Source: an uncultured Bacteroidales bacterium (GTDB lineage: Bacteria; Bacteroidota; Bacteroidia; Bacteroidales; P3). From it: a stretch of DNA of 51,444 nt. Below the pieces are notes generated by a model that ran no database searches, was not told the origin of the DNA, and was given only the letters and a program-made list of their open reading frames with translations. This document shows positions 8,770 through 16,360 of the stretch, piece by piece. Within the stretch, counting starts at the first letter, position 1; each line of letters begins with the position of its first letter. The translations under genes and the position numbers were made by a program. The stretch spans positions 1-51,444 of the forward strand of contig CALGGY010000036.1 of NCBI GenBank assembly GCA_937915785.1, read 5' to 3'.

Positions 8770-9327
8770 TTATTTTTGATTTTTAAATGGTAAACCAAAT
8801 TGTTTCAAAAGCGACATCGCTTCCTTGTCGGTGGGTGCCGATGTTACGAAAGTGATGTCCATTCCCTGGATACGGCCGATTTTGTCGATGTCGATTTCGG
8901 GGAATATTATCTGTTCGGAGATGCCGAAAGTGTAGTTTCCACGTCCGTCGAAGCCTTTGTCGTTGATGCCGCGGAAGTCGCGTATACGGGGTATGGATGC
9001 TGTGATGAGGCGTTCGAGGAATTCGTACATGCGGTCGCCGCGCAGGGTTACTCTAACTCCGATGGGCATTCCGCGACGCAGTTTGAAGTTGGAGATGTCC
9101 TTTTTGGATTTGGTAGCCACGGCTTTCTGGCCGGCTATGAGGGTCATCTCGTCAACTCCCTGGTCTATCACTTTTTTGTCGGCGATAGCGGCCTTGCCAA
9201 GCCCTTGGTTGAGGGTTATCTTGAGCAGGCGGGGCACTTGCATTACAGTTTTGTAGCTGTACTCTTTCATCAAAGAAGGCACTATCTCTTCCTTGTATTT
9301 CTTTTTTAATGTAACTTGATAATCCAT
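8770..9327 (-). CDS. rplE: 50S ribosomal protein L5
   Basis: L5, which binds 5S rRNA in the central protuberance; 185 residues. Conserved blocks: PRLLKITLNQGLGKA, KDISNFKLRRGMPIGVRVTL, RIRDFRGI and YTFGISEQIIFPEI. It is one base downstream of rplX, so translation is probably coupled. Confidence 0.99.
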   Translation of the reverse strand: MDYQVTLKKKYKEEIVPSLMKEYSYKTVMQVPRLLKITLNQGLGKAAIADKKVIDQGVDEMTLIAGQKAVATKSKKDISNFKLRRGMPIGVRVTLRGDRMYEFLERLITASIPRIRDFRGINDKGFDGRGNYTFGISEQIIFPEIDIDKIGRIQGMDITFVTSAPTDKEAMSLLKQFGLPFKNQK

Positions 9328-9328
9328 A

Positions 9329-9643
9329 TTACTTTATCACCTCCCCTGATTTTTTAGAATAACGAACTAATTTACCTGTTTTTTCGTCGATTCTCCTGCC
9401 TATGCGTGTTGGAGTGTTGTTTTCCATCACCATAAGGTTGGAGATGTGGATTGGCGCTTCCATCTCTACTATGCCGCCTTGGGTGTTTTTAGCATTGGGT
9501 TTGGTGTGTTTTTTTACAATGTTCACCCCTTCCACTATGGCTCTGTTCTTTTCGGGATACACTTTGAGCACTCTGCCGACCGAGCCTTTGTCATCGCCGG
9601 CTATCACTTTTACAGTGTCCCCTTTCTTTACGTGCAATTTCAT
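9329..9643 (-). CDS. rplX: 50S ribosomal protein L24
   Basis: L24, an early assembly initiator, 104 residues. The N-terminal KOW motif is visible (KKGDTVKVIAGDDKGSVGRV), followed by VEGVNIVKKHTKP and EAPIHISNLM. It lies between rplN and rplE. Confidence 0.98.
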   Translation of the reverse strand: MKLHVKKGDTVKVIAGDDKGSVGRVLKVYPEKNRAIVEGVNIVKKHTKPNAKNTQGGIVEMEAPIHISNLMVMENNTPTRIGRRIDEKTGKLVRYSKKSGEVIK

Positions 9644-9670
9644 ATCTTTTCTTACGAGTTTTTTTAATGA

Positions 9671-10039
9671 TTATAAAACTTCTGGAGCCAGAGATACAAT
9701 TTTCATAAATTGTTTCTCGCGCAGCTCACGTGCCACGGGTCCGAAAATACGTGTACCGCGGAGTTCGTCGGCCGGCGTCAGCAGCACGCATGCGTTGTCG
9801 TCGAAGCGGATGTATGATCCGTCCGCACGGCGAACTTCTTTTTTGGTGCGTACAACAACTGCTTTCGAAACGGCTCCTTTCTTGATGTTACCTGATGGGA
9901 TGGCGTCTTTCACGGCCACCACTATTTTGTCGCCAATGGAGGCGTATCTTTTCTTGGTGCCTCCCAATACTCTGATGCACAGGGCGCTTTTGGCACCGCT
10001 GTTATCAGCGACAGTCATTCTTGTTTCTTGTTGTATCAT
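9671..10039 (-). CDS. rplN: 50S ribosomal protein L14
   Basis: L14, 122 residues, at the subunit interface. It starts MIQQETRMTVADNSGAK and has the signatures KKGAVSKAVVVRTKKE and RIFGPVARELRE. It is 2 bases from rpsQ. Confidence 0.99.
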   Translation of the reverse strand: MIQQETRMTVADNSGAKSALCIRVLGGTKKRYASIGDKIVVAVKDAIPSGNIKKGAVSKAVVVRTKKEVRRADGSYIRFDDNACVLLTPADELRGTRIFGPVARELREKQFMKIVSLAPEVL

Positions 10040-10041
10040 AA

Positions 10042-10296
10042 TTATTTAGCTCTTTCTATTATTTCAACTAATCTCCAGCATTTGTTCTTGCTCAGCGGGC
10101 GGGTTTCCATTATGCGTACAGAATCTCCAATGTTGCATTCGTTTTTCTCGTCGTGAGCCATGAACTTGGTGCTTTTTTTCACGAATTTACCGTACTTTGG
10201 GTGTTTCACCTTGCGTTCGACAAGCACCACAATGGATTTGTCCATTTTGTTGCTTACAACGGTTCCGATTCTTTCTTTTCTTAAATTTCTTTCCAT
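10042..10296 (-). CDS. rpsQ: 30S ribosomal protein S17
   Basis: S17, an OB-fold 16S rRNA binder, 84 residues. Recognisable by RKERIGTVVSNKMDKSIVV, KHPKYGKFVKKSTKF and the C-terminal signature GDSVRIMETRPLSKNKCWRL. It lies between rpmC and rplN. Confidence 0.98.
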   Translation of the reverse strand: MERNLRKERIGTVVSNKMDKSIVVLVERKVKHPKYGKFVKKSTKFMAHDEKNECNIGDSVRIMETRPLSKNKCWRLVEIIERAK

Positions 10297-10314
10297 TTTC
10301 TGATACGGATTTTA

Positions 10315-10521
10315 CTATTTGGCGCTCTCGTTCATTTCGCGTTTGCGAAGTTCGGTGAGACAACGGGCAATAGTTTTTCTACTTTCTTTTATTTTGTTCG
10401 GGTTTTCGATTGGCGATACGGCGTGGTTCAGTTTCATTTTGCGAAGCTGGTCGCGCTCAACGTCCAATTTCTCCTTTATTTCGGCTGTAGAAAGCTCGTT
10501 TAATACTAACTTGTTTTTCAT
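10315..10521 (-). CDS. rpmC: 50S ribosomal protein L29
   Basis: L29, near the peptide exit tunnel, 68 residues in two long helices. The signature IKESRKTIARCLTELRKRE is clear. It lies 12 bases from rplP and 18 from rpsQ. Confidence 0.97.
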   Translation of the reverse strand: MKNKLVLNELSTAEIKEKLDVERDQLRKMKLNHAVSPIENPNKIKESRKTIARCLTELRKREMNESAK

Positions 10522-10533
10522 TTCTTCTTATTT

Positions 10534-10956
10534 TTATTCTTCCACATAATCCCGTTTCACTACGAATTTTGTTGTGATGGGCAGTTTCTGGGCTGCGAGG
10601 CGCAGGGCTTCTTTAGCCACTTCCATTGGCACGCCTTCGGCTTCGAACAGTATTGTTCCGGGCATAACTCTTGCCACGAAGTATTCGGGAGCTCCCTTAC
10701 CTTTACCCATACGCACTTCGTTAGGTTTTTTGGTGATGGGTTTGTCGGGGAATATGCGTATCCATATCTGACCTTCACGTTTCATGTGACGGGTTACCGC
10801 TTGACGTGCAGCCTCTATTTGTCTTCCCGTGATAAAACACGTCTCAAGGGATTTGATACCGAAGGTACCGAAGGAAAGTTCGTAACCTCTGTGGGCGTTT
10901 CCTTTGATTTTCCCTTTCTGCTGCTTCCTATATTTTGTTTTTTTCGGCTGTAACAT
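10534..10956 (-). CDS. rplP: 50S ribosomal protein L16
   Basis: L16, near the A-site tRNA, 140 residues. It starts MLQPKKTKYRKQQKGKIKG and has RQIEAARQAVTRHMKREGQI, PDKPITKKPNEVRMGKGKG and AKEALRLAAQKLPI. It lies between rpsC and rpmC. Confidence 0.99.
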   Translation of the reverse strand: MLQPKKTKYRKQQKGKIKGNAHRGYELSFGTFGIKSLETCFITGRQIEAARQAVTRHMKREGQIWIRIFPDKPITKKPNEVRMGKGKGAPEYFVARVMPGTILFEAEGVPMEVAKEALRLAAQKLPITTKFVVKRDYVEE

Positions 10957-10980
10957 TGTTACTTCTCTTTATTGGATTTT

Positions 10981-11718
10981 TTAACCTTTGTTATTTCTTG
11001 TTCTTCTTACGCGGGGTGCGGGTGCCGACTGGCGTGCTCCGCCGCGTCTTTCCCTGGTTTGTCCGCCTACTGTGGAGGGCACCAGTTCCGGTTTGCCATA
11101 CACTATGCCGCGGCATATCCACACTTTAACGCCTATGCGCCCGTAGGTGGTGTGTGCTTCGGCCTGCGAGTAGTCGATGTCGGCGCGCAGGGTGTGCAGC
11201 GGGGTGCGTCCTTCTTTGTAGTGTTCGGTGCGTGCTATTTCGGCTCCGCCGATACGCCCGGAGATGGAAACTTTTATACCTTCGGCTCCCACGCGCATGG
11301 TGGAGGAGATGGCTGTTTTCACAGCTTTACGGTACTGTACGCGGTTTTCTATCTGGCTGGCTATGTTTCGTGCCACCAGAACGGCGTCGGTTTCGGGGCG
11401 TTTCACTTCGAACACGTTTATCTGAACTTCTTTGCCGGTGAGTTTTTTGAGCTCTTCCTTCAATTTGTCCACATCGCTGCCGTTACGGCCAATCACCATG
11501 CCCGGGCGAGCCGAGCTGATGGTAACCGTGAGGAGTTTCAGTGTGCGTTCGATGTATATTTTGGAGACGCTGGCGTTTGCAAGGCGCACGTTCAGGTATT
11601 TGCGGATTTTGTTGTCCTCTACCAGTTTCGGGCCGAACTTTCTGCCACCGTACCAATTGGAATCCCATCCTCTTATGATTCCTAATCTGTTTCCTATTGG
11701 GTTAGTTTTTTGTCCCAT
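10981..11718 (-). CDS. rpsC: 30S ribosomal protein S3
   Basis: S3, at the mRNA entry site, 245 residues. It starts MGQKTNPIGNRLGIIRGWDS and has the KH-type segment RPGMVIGRNGSDVDKLKEEL and the C-terminal signature region RADIDYSQAEAHTTYGRIGVK. A basic tail of about 25 residues follows. It lies between rplV and rplP. Confidence 0.99.
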   Translation of the reverse strand: MGQKTNPIGNRLGIIRGWDSNWYGGRKFGPKLVEDNKIRKYLNVRLANASVSKIYIERTLKLLTVTISSARPGMVIGRNGSDVDKLKEELKKLTGKEVQINVFEVKRPETDAVLVARNIASQIENRVQYRKAVKTAISSTMRVGAEGIKVSISGRIGGAEIARTEHYKEGRTPLHTLRADIDYSQAEAHTTYGRIGVKVWICRGIVYGKPELVPSTVGGQTRERRGGARQSAPAPRVRRTRNNKG

Positions 11719-11740
11719 TCTTGTTTCTTCTTTGTTTTTA

Positions 11741-12190
11741 CTATTTTTGTTCTTCTACTTCTTGAGTAGTTTCAACTTCGTTCTGAGCTTTTTCTTCCAC
11801 CCTGTTGCCAAGTATCATGGTGATATGGTTGGAACGTTTTCTTATTCTGTAACCTCTGCCCTGGGGTGCTGTGCGGAGGCGTTTCATCGAGCGACCGCCG
11901 TCTACCATGATAGTTTTGACGTACAGTTTGTTGTCTTCGATGCGTTGGCCTTCGTTTTTGCTCTGCCAGTTGGCTATTGCCGAAAGGAGGAGCTTGCGCA
12001 TTTTGGGGGCGGATTCTCTTGGGCAGTATTGGAGTACTCCAAGGGCTTTGTCCACGTCCAAACCTCTGATCATATCGGCCACGAGTCTCGTTTTGCGGGG
12101 CGAAGTGGGGTTGTTCATCAGTTTCGCCATGTATAGAGTTTTCTTGGCTTCTTTGCGTGCTTCGGCACTATTGTGTTTTCTTTGTCCCAT
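11741..12190 (-). CDS. rplV: 50S ribosomal protein L22
   Basis: L22 lines the exit tunnel; 149 residues. The core has NPTSPRKTRLVADMIRG and the tunnel hairpin with TAPQGRGYRIRKRSNHITM. The last 20 residues are an acidic Glu/Gln/Val tail beyond the E. coli length (110 aa). It is 14 bases from rpsS. Confidence 0.98.
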   Translation of the reverse strand: MGQRKHNSAEARKEAKKTLYMAKLMNNPTSPRKTRLVADMIRGLDVDKALGVLQYCPRESAPKMRKLLLSAIANWQSKNEGQRIEDNKLYVKTIMVDGGRSMKRLRTAPQGRGYRIRKRSNHITMILGNRVEEKAQNEVETTQEVEEQK

Positions 12191-12204
12191 TTCTGCGAAT
12201 TGTT

Positions 12205-12483
12205 TTATTTGTTTCCTTTGTCTTTTTGTCCGGCATGTCCGCGGAAAATGCGTGTTGGGGCAAATTCACCCAATTTGTGTCCTACCATGTTTTCGGTTAC
12301 ATACACGGGTATGAATTTGTTTCCGTTGTGGACTGCTATTGTCTGTCCCACGAAATCGGGGGAGATCATCGAGGCGCGTGACCATGTTTTGATGGTTACT
12401 TTTTTGTTGGCTTGTGCGGCCTCTATTACTCTCTTTTCCAGTTTGTGGAAAATGTACGGACCTTTTTTTAATGAACGACTCAT
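12205..12483 (-). CDS. rpsS: 30S ribosomal protein S19
   Basis: S19 of the 30S head, 92 residues. Begins MSRSLKKGPYI and has the signature WSRASMISPDFVGQTIAVHN and GHKLGEFAPTRIFRGHAG. It lies between rplB and rplV. Confidence 0.99.
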   Translation of the reverse strand: MSRSLKKGPYIFHKLEKRVIEAAQANKKVTIKTWSRASMISPDFVGQTIAVHNGNKFIPVYVTENMVGHKLGEFAPTRIFRGHAGQKDKGNK

Positions 12484-12508
12484 CTCTTTTTTACTTTTTT
12501 AATCGTTT

Positions 12509-13333
12509 TTATTTCTTTCTTCTTTCTATTATGTACTTGGTCGACTGTTTCTTAGGAGCGCGAGTCTTGTAGCCCTTGGCGGGTATGCCTTTGCGCGAGC
12601 GTGGGTGTCCGCCGGCCTGGCGGCCTTCACCGCCACCCATTGGGTGGTCAACAGGGTTCATAACTACGCCACGGGTGCGTGGGCGGCGTCCGAGCCATCT
12701 GCTGCGGCCTGCTTTGCCGGACACTTCGAGGTTGTGTTCGGGGTTGGACACAACGCCGATGGTGGCTTTGCACGACTGCAGTATGAGTCTCATTTCGCCA
12801 GACGGCATTTTTATTGCCGCGTATTTTCCGTCTCTGGACATCAGCTGGGCGTATGCTCCTGCGGTGCGAACCATTTTGGCGCCTTGTCCGGGGCGCAGTT
12901 CGATGTTGTGAATCAGTGTTCCGAAGGGTATTTCACCCAATGGCAATGTGTTGCCTATTTCCGGGGCAACTCCGCTACCTGACAGAATTGTCTGACCGAC
13001 TTTCAGTCCTTGCGGGGCAATGATGTAGCGTTTTTCGCCGTCGGCATAGTACACCAGCGCTATGCGTGAGGTGCGGTTGGGGTCGTATTCTATGGTTTTC
13101 ACAACTGCGGGTATCGAATCTTTTTCTCTTTTGAAGTCGATGATACGATATTTTCTTTTGTGACCGCCGCCGATGTAGCGCATGGTCATTTTACCCTGGT
13201 TGTTTCTACCGCCGGATTTACGATAGCCAAACACTAGGCTCTTTTCGGGCTTCGAGGCTGTGATGTCATCGAAGGTAACAACTACTTTGTGGCGTTGTCC
13301 CGGTGTTGTCGGTTTAATTTTCTTTAAAGCCAT
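12509..13333 (-). CDS. rplB: 50S ribosomal protein L2
   Basis: L2, needed for peptidyl transfer and subunit joining, 274 residues. The catalytic-region signature VVMNPVDHPMGGGEG carries the conserved histidine. Other landmarks: RNNQGKMTMRYIGGGHKRKYR and PRSRKGIPAKGYKTR. It is 5 bases from rplW. Confidence 0.99.
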   Translation of the reverse strand: MALKKIKPTTPGQRHKVVVTFDDITASKPEKSLVFGYRKSGGRNNQGKMTMRYIGGGHKRKYRIIDFKREKDSIPAVVKTIEYDPNRTSRIALVYYADGEKRYIIAPQGLKVGQTILSGSGVAPEIGNTLPLGEIPFGTLIHNIELRPGQGAKMVRTAGAYAQLMSRDGKYAAIKMPSGEMRLILQSCKATIGVVSNPEHNLEVSGKAGRSRWLGRRPRTRGVVMNPVDHPMGGGEGRQAGGHPRSRKGIPAKGYKTRAPKKQSTKYIIERRKK

Positions 13334-13338
13334 CTTAC

Positions 13339-13632
13339 TTATATATTGCTATAAAAATCTATTGTGTTATCTTTTGCGAGCGTTACTATTGCCTTTTTGA
13401 ACGCAGGTTTTTTGCCTGTGATGAATCCGGCTTTGGTGTAGCGCGATTTTACTTTTCCGCTGTAGTTCATGGTGTTCACGTCGACAACTTTAACGTTGTA
13501 GAGTGCTTCTACAGCTTTTTTTATCTGTATTTTGTTCGCCCGTTTGTCAACGACGAAGCCGCAACGGTTGGGGAATTTTTCCGTTGCTCTTGTCATTTTT
13601 TCACTTATCAGCGGTTTTACTATAATTTCCAT
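13339..13632 (-). CDS. rplW: 50S ribosomal protein L23
   Basis: L23, the exit-tunnel docking site for trigger factor and SRP, 97 residues. Landmarks are KPLISEKMT, VDKRANKIQIKKAVEALYNV and VVDVNTMNYSGK. It lies between rplD and rplB. Confidence 0.98.
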   Translation of the reverse strand: MEIIVKPLISEKMTRATEKFPNRCGFVVDKRANKIQIKKAVEALYNVKVVDVNTMNYSGKVKSRYTKAGFITGKKPAFKKAIVTLAKDNTIDFYSNI

Positions 13633-13665
13633 CGTGTTTTCTTGTTTTTTTGGTTCGCTATTTGA

Positions 13666-14298
13666 TTATTTCACTGCCAAAATACGGGCAATTTCCGCAA
13701 CAGCGCTCTCAGATACGATAAGATTTGCGCAGTTCATAATACCGTAAGTGTTTATGTCTGAGCTTTTTGCTATCATAACGTTGGGTATGTTACGGGCTGA
13801 CAAAGATACGAAATTATTTGGTTCTGCAAAAACAAAAAGTGATTTTTTTTCTGCAACTTTCAAATTATTAACAATTTCCACCATTTTTTTTGTCTTTGGG
13901 GCTTCCATTGTAAAGTCTTCGACAACCATTATTGCGTTTTCGGCTGCTTTGTAGCTGAGTGCCGAGCGGCGTGCCAGCTGTTTCACTTTGGTGTTGAGTT
14001 TGAAGCGGTAGTCTCTGGGCTTGGGGCCGAAAACTCTTGCGCCGCCCACGAGCACTGGCGAGTTGATGTCGCCGCGACGCGCGCCTCCGCCGCCTTTCTG
14101 GCGACCGAGTTTGCGGGTTGAGCCGCTTATTTCGCTTCTTTCTTTCGATTTGTGTGTGCCCTGACGCTGGTTGGCCAGATATTGTTTGCAATCCAGATAT
14201 ATGGCGTGGTCGTTGGGTGTGATGGCAAAGATAGAATCGTCCAAAGTAACTGTTCTACCTGTCTCAGTTCCGTTTATGTTATATACTTTTAGCTCCAT
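13666..14298 (-). CDS. rplD: 50S ribosomal protein L4
   Basis: L4, a tunnel protein and, in E. coli, the S10-operon repressor; 210 residues. It has the extended loop RKLGRQKGGGGARRGDINSP and VFGPKPRDYRFKLNTKVKQL. Its ATG lies inside the end of rplC (10-base overlap), which implies coupled translation. Confidence 0.98.
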   Translation of the reverse strand: MELKVYNINGTETGRTVTLDDSIFAITPNDHAIYLDCKQYLANQRQGTHKSKERSEISGSTRKLGRQKGGGGARRGDINSPVLVGGARVFGPKPRDYRFKLNTKVKQLARRSALSYKAAENAIMVVEDFTMEAPKTKKMVEIVNNLKVAEKKSLFVFAEPNNFVSLSARNIPNVMIAKSSDINTYGIMNCANLIVSESAVAEIARILAVK

Positions 14299-14918
14299 CT
14301 CTCTAATTTTAATATTGAACCCTTGGCTCCGGGTACTGATCCTTTAACTATCAATAAATTCTTTTCGGGGAAAATTTTCACTATCTGCAGGTTTTGCACT
14401 TTTACGCGTTTGTTACCTGTTTGGCCGGCCATGCGGAGACCTTTGAACAGACGTGAGGGGTACGATGATGCTCCCACCGAACCGGGGGCTCTCAGACGGT
14501 CGTGCTGGCCGTGGGTTTTGTCGCCTACGCCGCCGAAACCGTGACGTTTCACAACGCCTTGGAAGCCTTTACCTTTCGATGTTCCCACTACGTCGACGAA
14601 TTCGCCTTCGGTGAATACTGTTACGTCGAGCACTTCGCCGAATTTCTTTTTGTGTCCTTCTTCGAAGCGGGTGAACTCGGCCAAATAGCGTTTTGGGGTG
14701 GTGTTTGCCTTGGCAAAGTGGCCTCTCATGGGTTTGGTGGTGTGGCTCTCTTTCTTTTCGCCGAAAGCCAGCTGGATGGCGTCGTAGCCGTCCTTTTCAA
14801 CTGTTTTTACTTGTGTTACCACACAAGGACCGGCTTCTATCACTGTGCACGGAAGTTGTTTTCCGGAGGCATCGAACAAGCTGGTCATTCCGATTTTCTT
14901 TCCTAATAATCCTGACAT
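14289..14918 (-). CDS. rplC: 50S ribosomal protein L3
   Basis: L3, an assembly initiator whose loop reaches the peptidyl-transferase centre, 209 residues. It starts MSGLLGKKIGMTSLF and has the signature FQGVVKRHGFGGVGDKTHGQ and RMAGQTGNKRV. The stop overlaps the rplD start. The 86-base gap after rpsJ contains an inverted repeat (14950-14978). Confidence 0.99.
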   Translation of the reverse strand: MSGLLGKKIGMTSLFDASGKQLPCTVIEAGPCVVTQVKTVEKDGYDAIQLAFGEKKESHTTKPMRGHFAKANTTPKRYLAEFTRFEEGHKKKFGEVLDVTVFTEGEFVDVVGTSKGKGFQGVVKRHGFGGVGDKTHGQHDRLRAPGSVGASSYPSRLFKGLRMAGQTGNKRVKVQNLQIVKIFPEKNLLIVKGSVPGAKGSILKLERWS

Positions 14919-14949
14919 TTCTTGTTACTTTTTACTTTGTTTTTTCCTT

Positions 14950-14978
14950 GTCAGCTTGCTTGTCGTGCATTGGCTGAC
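14950..14978 (-). repeat. Inverted repeat between rpsJ and rplC
   Basis: GTCAGC and GCTGAC (6-base arms, 17-base loop) lie in the 86-base rpsJ-rplC spacer. It could fold in the mRNA ahead of rplC, but the stem is short and I cannot assign a role. Confidence 0.4.
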
Positions 14979-15004
14979 GTTTTCTTACTTTCTTTTTTCC
15001 GTTA

Positions 15005-15310
15005 TCAGACTTTGATTTCGACTTCCACGCCGCTGGGGAGTTCGAGTTTCATCAGTGCGTCGATGGTTTTGGACGATGAGCTGTAGATGTCCATCAGCCT
15101 TTTGTACGAGCTGAGCTCGAACTGTTCTCTCGACTTTTTGTTGACGAAGGTGGAACGGTTTACGGTGAAAATCTTTTTGTTGGTTGGCAGTGGTATAGGA
15201 CCATTGACAACGGCGCCCGTCATTCTAACGGTTTTTACGATCTTTTCGGTTGATTTGTCAACCAAATTGTGGTCGTAAGATTTCAGTTTGATTCTAATTC
15301 TTTGGTTCAC
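15005..15310 (-). CDS. rpsJ: 30S ribosomal protein S10
   Basis: S10 (also transcription factor NusE), 101 residues. Landmarks: RIRIKLKSYDHNLVDKS, PLPTNKKIFTVNRS and SPHVNKKSREQFE-like segment FVNKKSREQFEL. The start codon is GTG at 15308-15310; no in-frame ATG gives a full N-terminus. It is the first gene of the S10 part and has its own upstream promoter and leader. Confidence 0.97.
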   Translation of the reverse strand: MNQRIRIKLKSYDHNLVDKSTEKIVKTVRMTGAVVNGPIPLPTNKKIFTVNRSTFVNKKSREQFELSSYKRLMDIYSSSSKTIDALMKLELPSGVEVEIKV

Positions 15311-15370
15311 GTTTTTTTGATAATTAAATTTGTATTATACGTATAAAACTTTTTGTTGGTTTCGCTCTAA

Positions 15371-15438
15371 TTTTTTTTCAACTTTTGCTATTTTTTTTCA
15401 ACTTTTGCTGAAAAAAAATGACTTTTTCCTCAGCAAAA
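15371..15438 (-). promoter_or_regulatory. Structured leader of the S10 operon: tandem 20-mers and hairpin
   Basis: Two tandem copies of a 20-base unit (ttttttttcaacttttgct plus a/g) occupy 15371-15390 and 15391-15410. The second overlaps a hairpin with 9-base arms, TTTTGCTGA (15403-15411) and TCAGCAAAA (15430-15438). They lie in the untranslated leader of about 225 bases between the rpsJ promoter and start codon. A role in autoregulation of the S10 operon is inference. Confidence 0.5.
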
Positions 15439-15541
15439 TCGTCAAATTTGTGTCTTTTATTTTTTCTCTGCCTTTCTTATCATATTTTATTTCGTTGTTT
15501 TTCAACATATTGGTGTGCATAATTATTTTTTACGCAATTTG

Positions 15542-15573
15542 CAAAGTTATAAAAAATTATTGAATTATCAAAA
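15542..15573 (-). promoter_or_regulatory. Bacteroidota-type promoter for the S10 operon
   Basis: On the minus strand TTTTG (-33 box, 15569-15573) is followed after 19 bases by TAACTTTG (-7 box, 15542-15549). This matches the TTTG-N19-TAnnTTTG form of the primary sigma factor in this phylum. Transcription would begin near 15535. The two small genes upstream have separated rpsJ from fusA, so this promoter probably drives the ribosomal genes downstream. Confidence 0.75.
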
Positions 15574-15611
15574 TTTTGCTGTGGCAAACAGCTGACAAAT
15601 ATATACCAGCA

Positions 15612-15869
15612 CTAATGCCCCCAATTTGCATATGGATATGGATTAACAAAGAAAAACCAACTATAATAATTGGGAGACATTATAAATGAGTATTGGACAG
15701 TTATTAATTCCTGTGGAGGCACTAAAGTTGGAAAAGAATAAATCTCCATATTAATGCCCTCGTTTTCCAACTGATTTTTTACTATGTTATATGCTTCTTT
15801 TTTTGTTATTTGAGAAATAGCAGTGTTATATGCAAATAACAAAAGTAATATAACAATTATTTTTCTCAT
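15612..15869 (-). pseudogene. Truncated secreted protein, unrecognised
   Basis: An 85-residue frame with a signal peptide (MRKIIVILLLLFAYNTAISQ) and a short mature part with ITKKEAYNIVKNQL and YSWFFFVNPYPYANWGH. It ends at TAG. Reading through that TAG in frame gives CWYIFVS for seven more residues before the sequence loses protein character, so I suspect a nonsense mutation and 3' loss in a longer gene. It is AT-rich, unlike its ribosomal neighbours, and lies 13 bases after the lipoprotein gene. Coding as a short protein remains possible. Confidence 0.5.
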
Positions 15870-15882
15870 ATTGAGATTTATC

Positions 15883-16347
15883 TTAAAGAGTTATAGATTG
15901 AGAATAAATAACATCAATTGGACTATCTTTTATATTCAAAACATATGTACCACTTTTAATGTTACGTATTTGGAAACAGTTTGAAATAAGACAAGCACAA
16001 TTGCTATTATAATTTTCAGGATAGGGAGTTTCCCTAACAATAATTGTACCATTATTTATTGAACTTGATACAGATGCATATACTGTATCTACGCCGCAAG
16101 TTACTGAAAAAATATGATGCCCAATATAAACAATGCCATTAATAACGTTTACTACTAAAGAATCATGATTGACAACGCCAGCTTCTTTATCTTGCAAGTA
16201 TTCATCACAAGGTGTGAAATCTATACCTGAAACATCTCCAATTTTAGTAATGTTAGAATTATTTTTTTCGCAGGAAGTAGCCAAAGACACTCCCCCCAAA
16301 GCCACCGCTAACAGCGGTAATATTTTAAATAGACTATTTTTTTTCAT
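15883..16347 (-). CDS. Small lipoprotein, unknown function
   Basis: 154 residues with a lipoprotein signal: MKKN, a hydrophobic run and the lipobox ATSC followed by EKNNSN, so the cysteine near residue 26 would be lipidated. The mature part is beta-rich with five more cysteines, including the pair in NCACLISNC. I do not recognise the family. It starts 13 bases after the fusA stop on the same strand, so it is probably co-transcribed with fusA. Its low GC and its position between fusA and rpsJ suggest a recent insertion. Confidence 0.7.
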   Translation of the reverse strand: MKKNSLFKILPLLAVALGGVSLATSCEKNNSNITKIGDVSGIDFTPCDEYLQDKEAGVVNHDSLVVNVINGIVYIGHHIFSVTCGVDTVYASVSSSINNGTIIVRETPYPENYNSNCACLISNCFQIRNIKSGTYVLNIKDSPIDVIYSQSITL

Positions 16348-16360
16348 ATTACTTTTGTTT

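Noticed and set aside
13800..13815. A TATCTTTG box inside rplD (minus strand)
   Set aside because: It lies within coding sequence without a proper -33 box, and the operon needs no promoter there.
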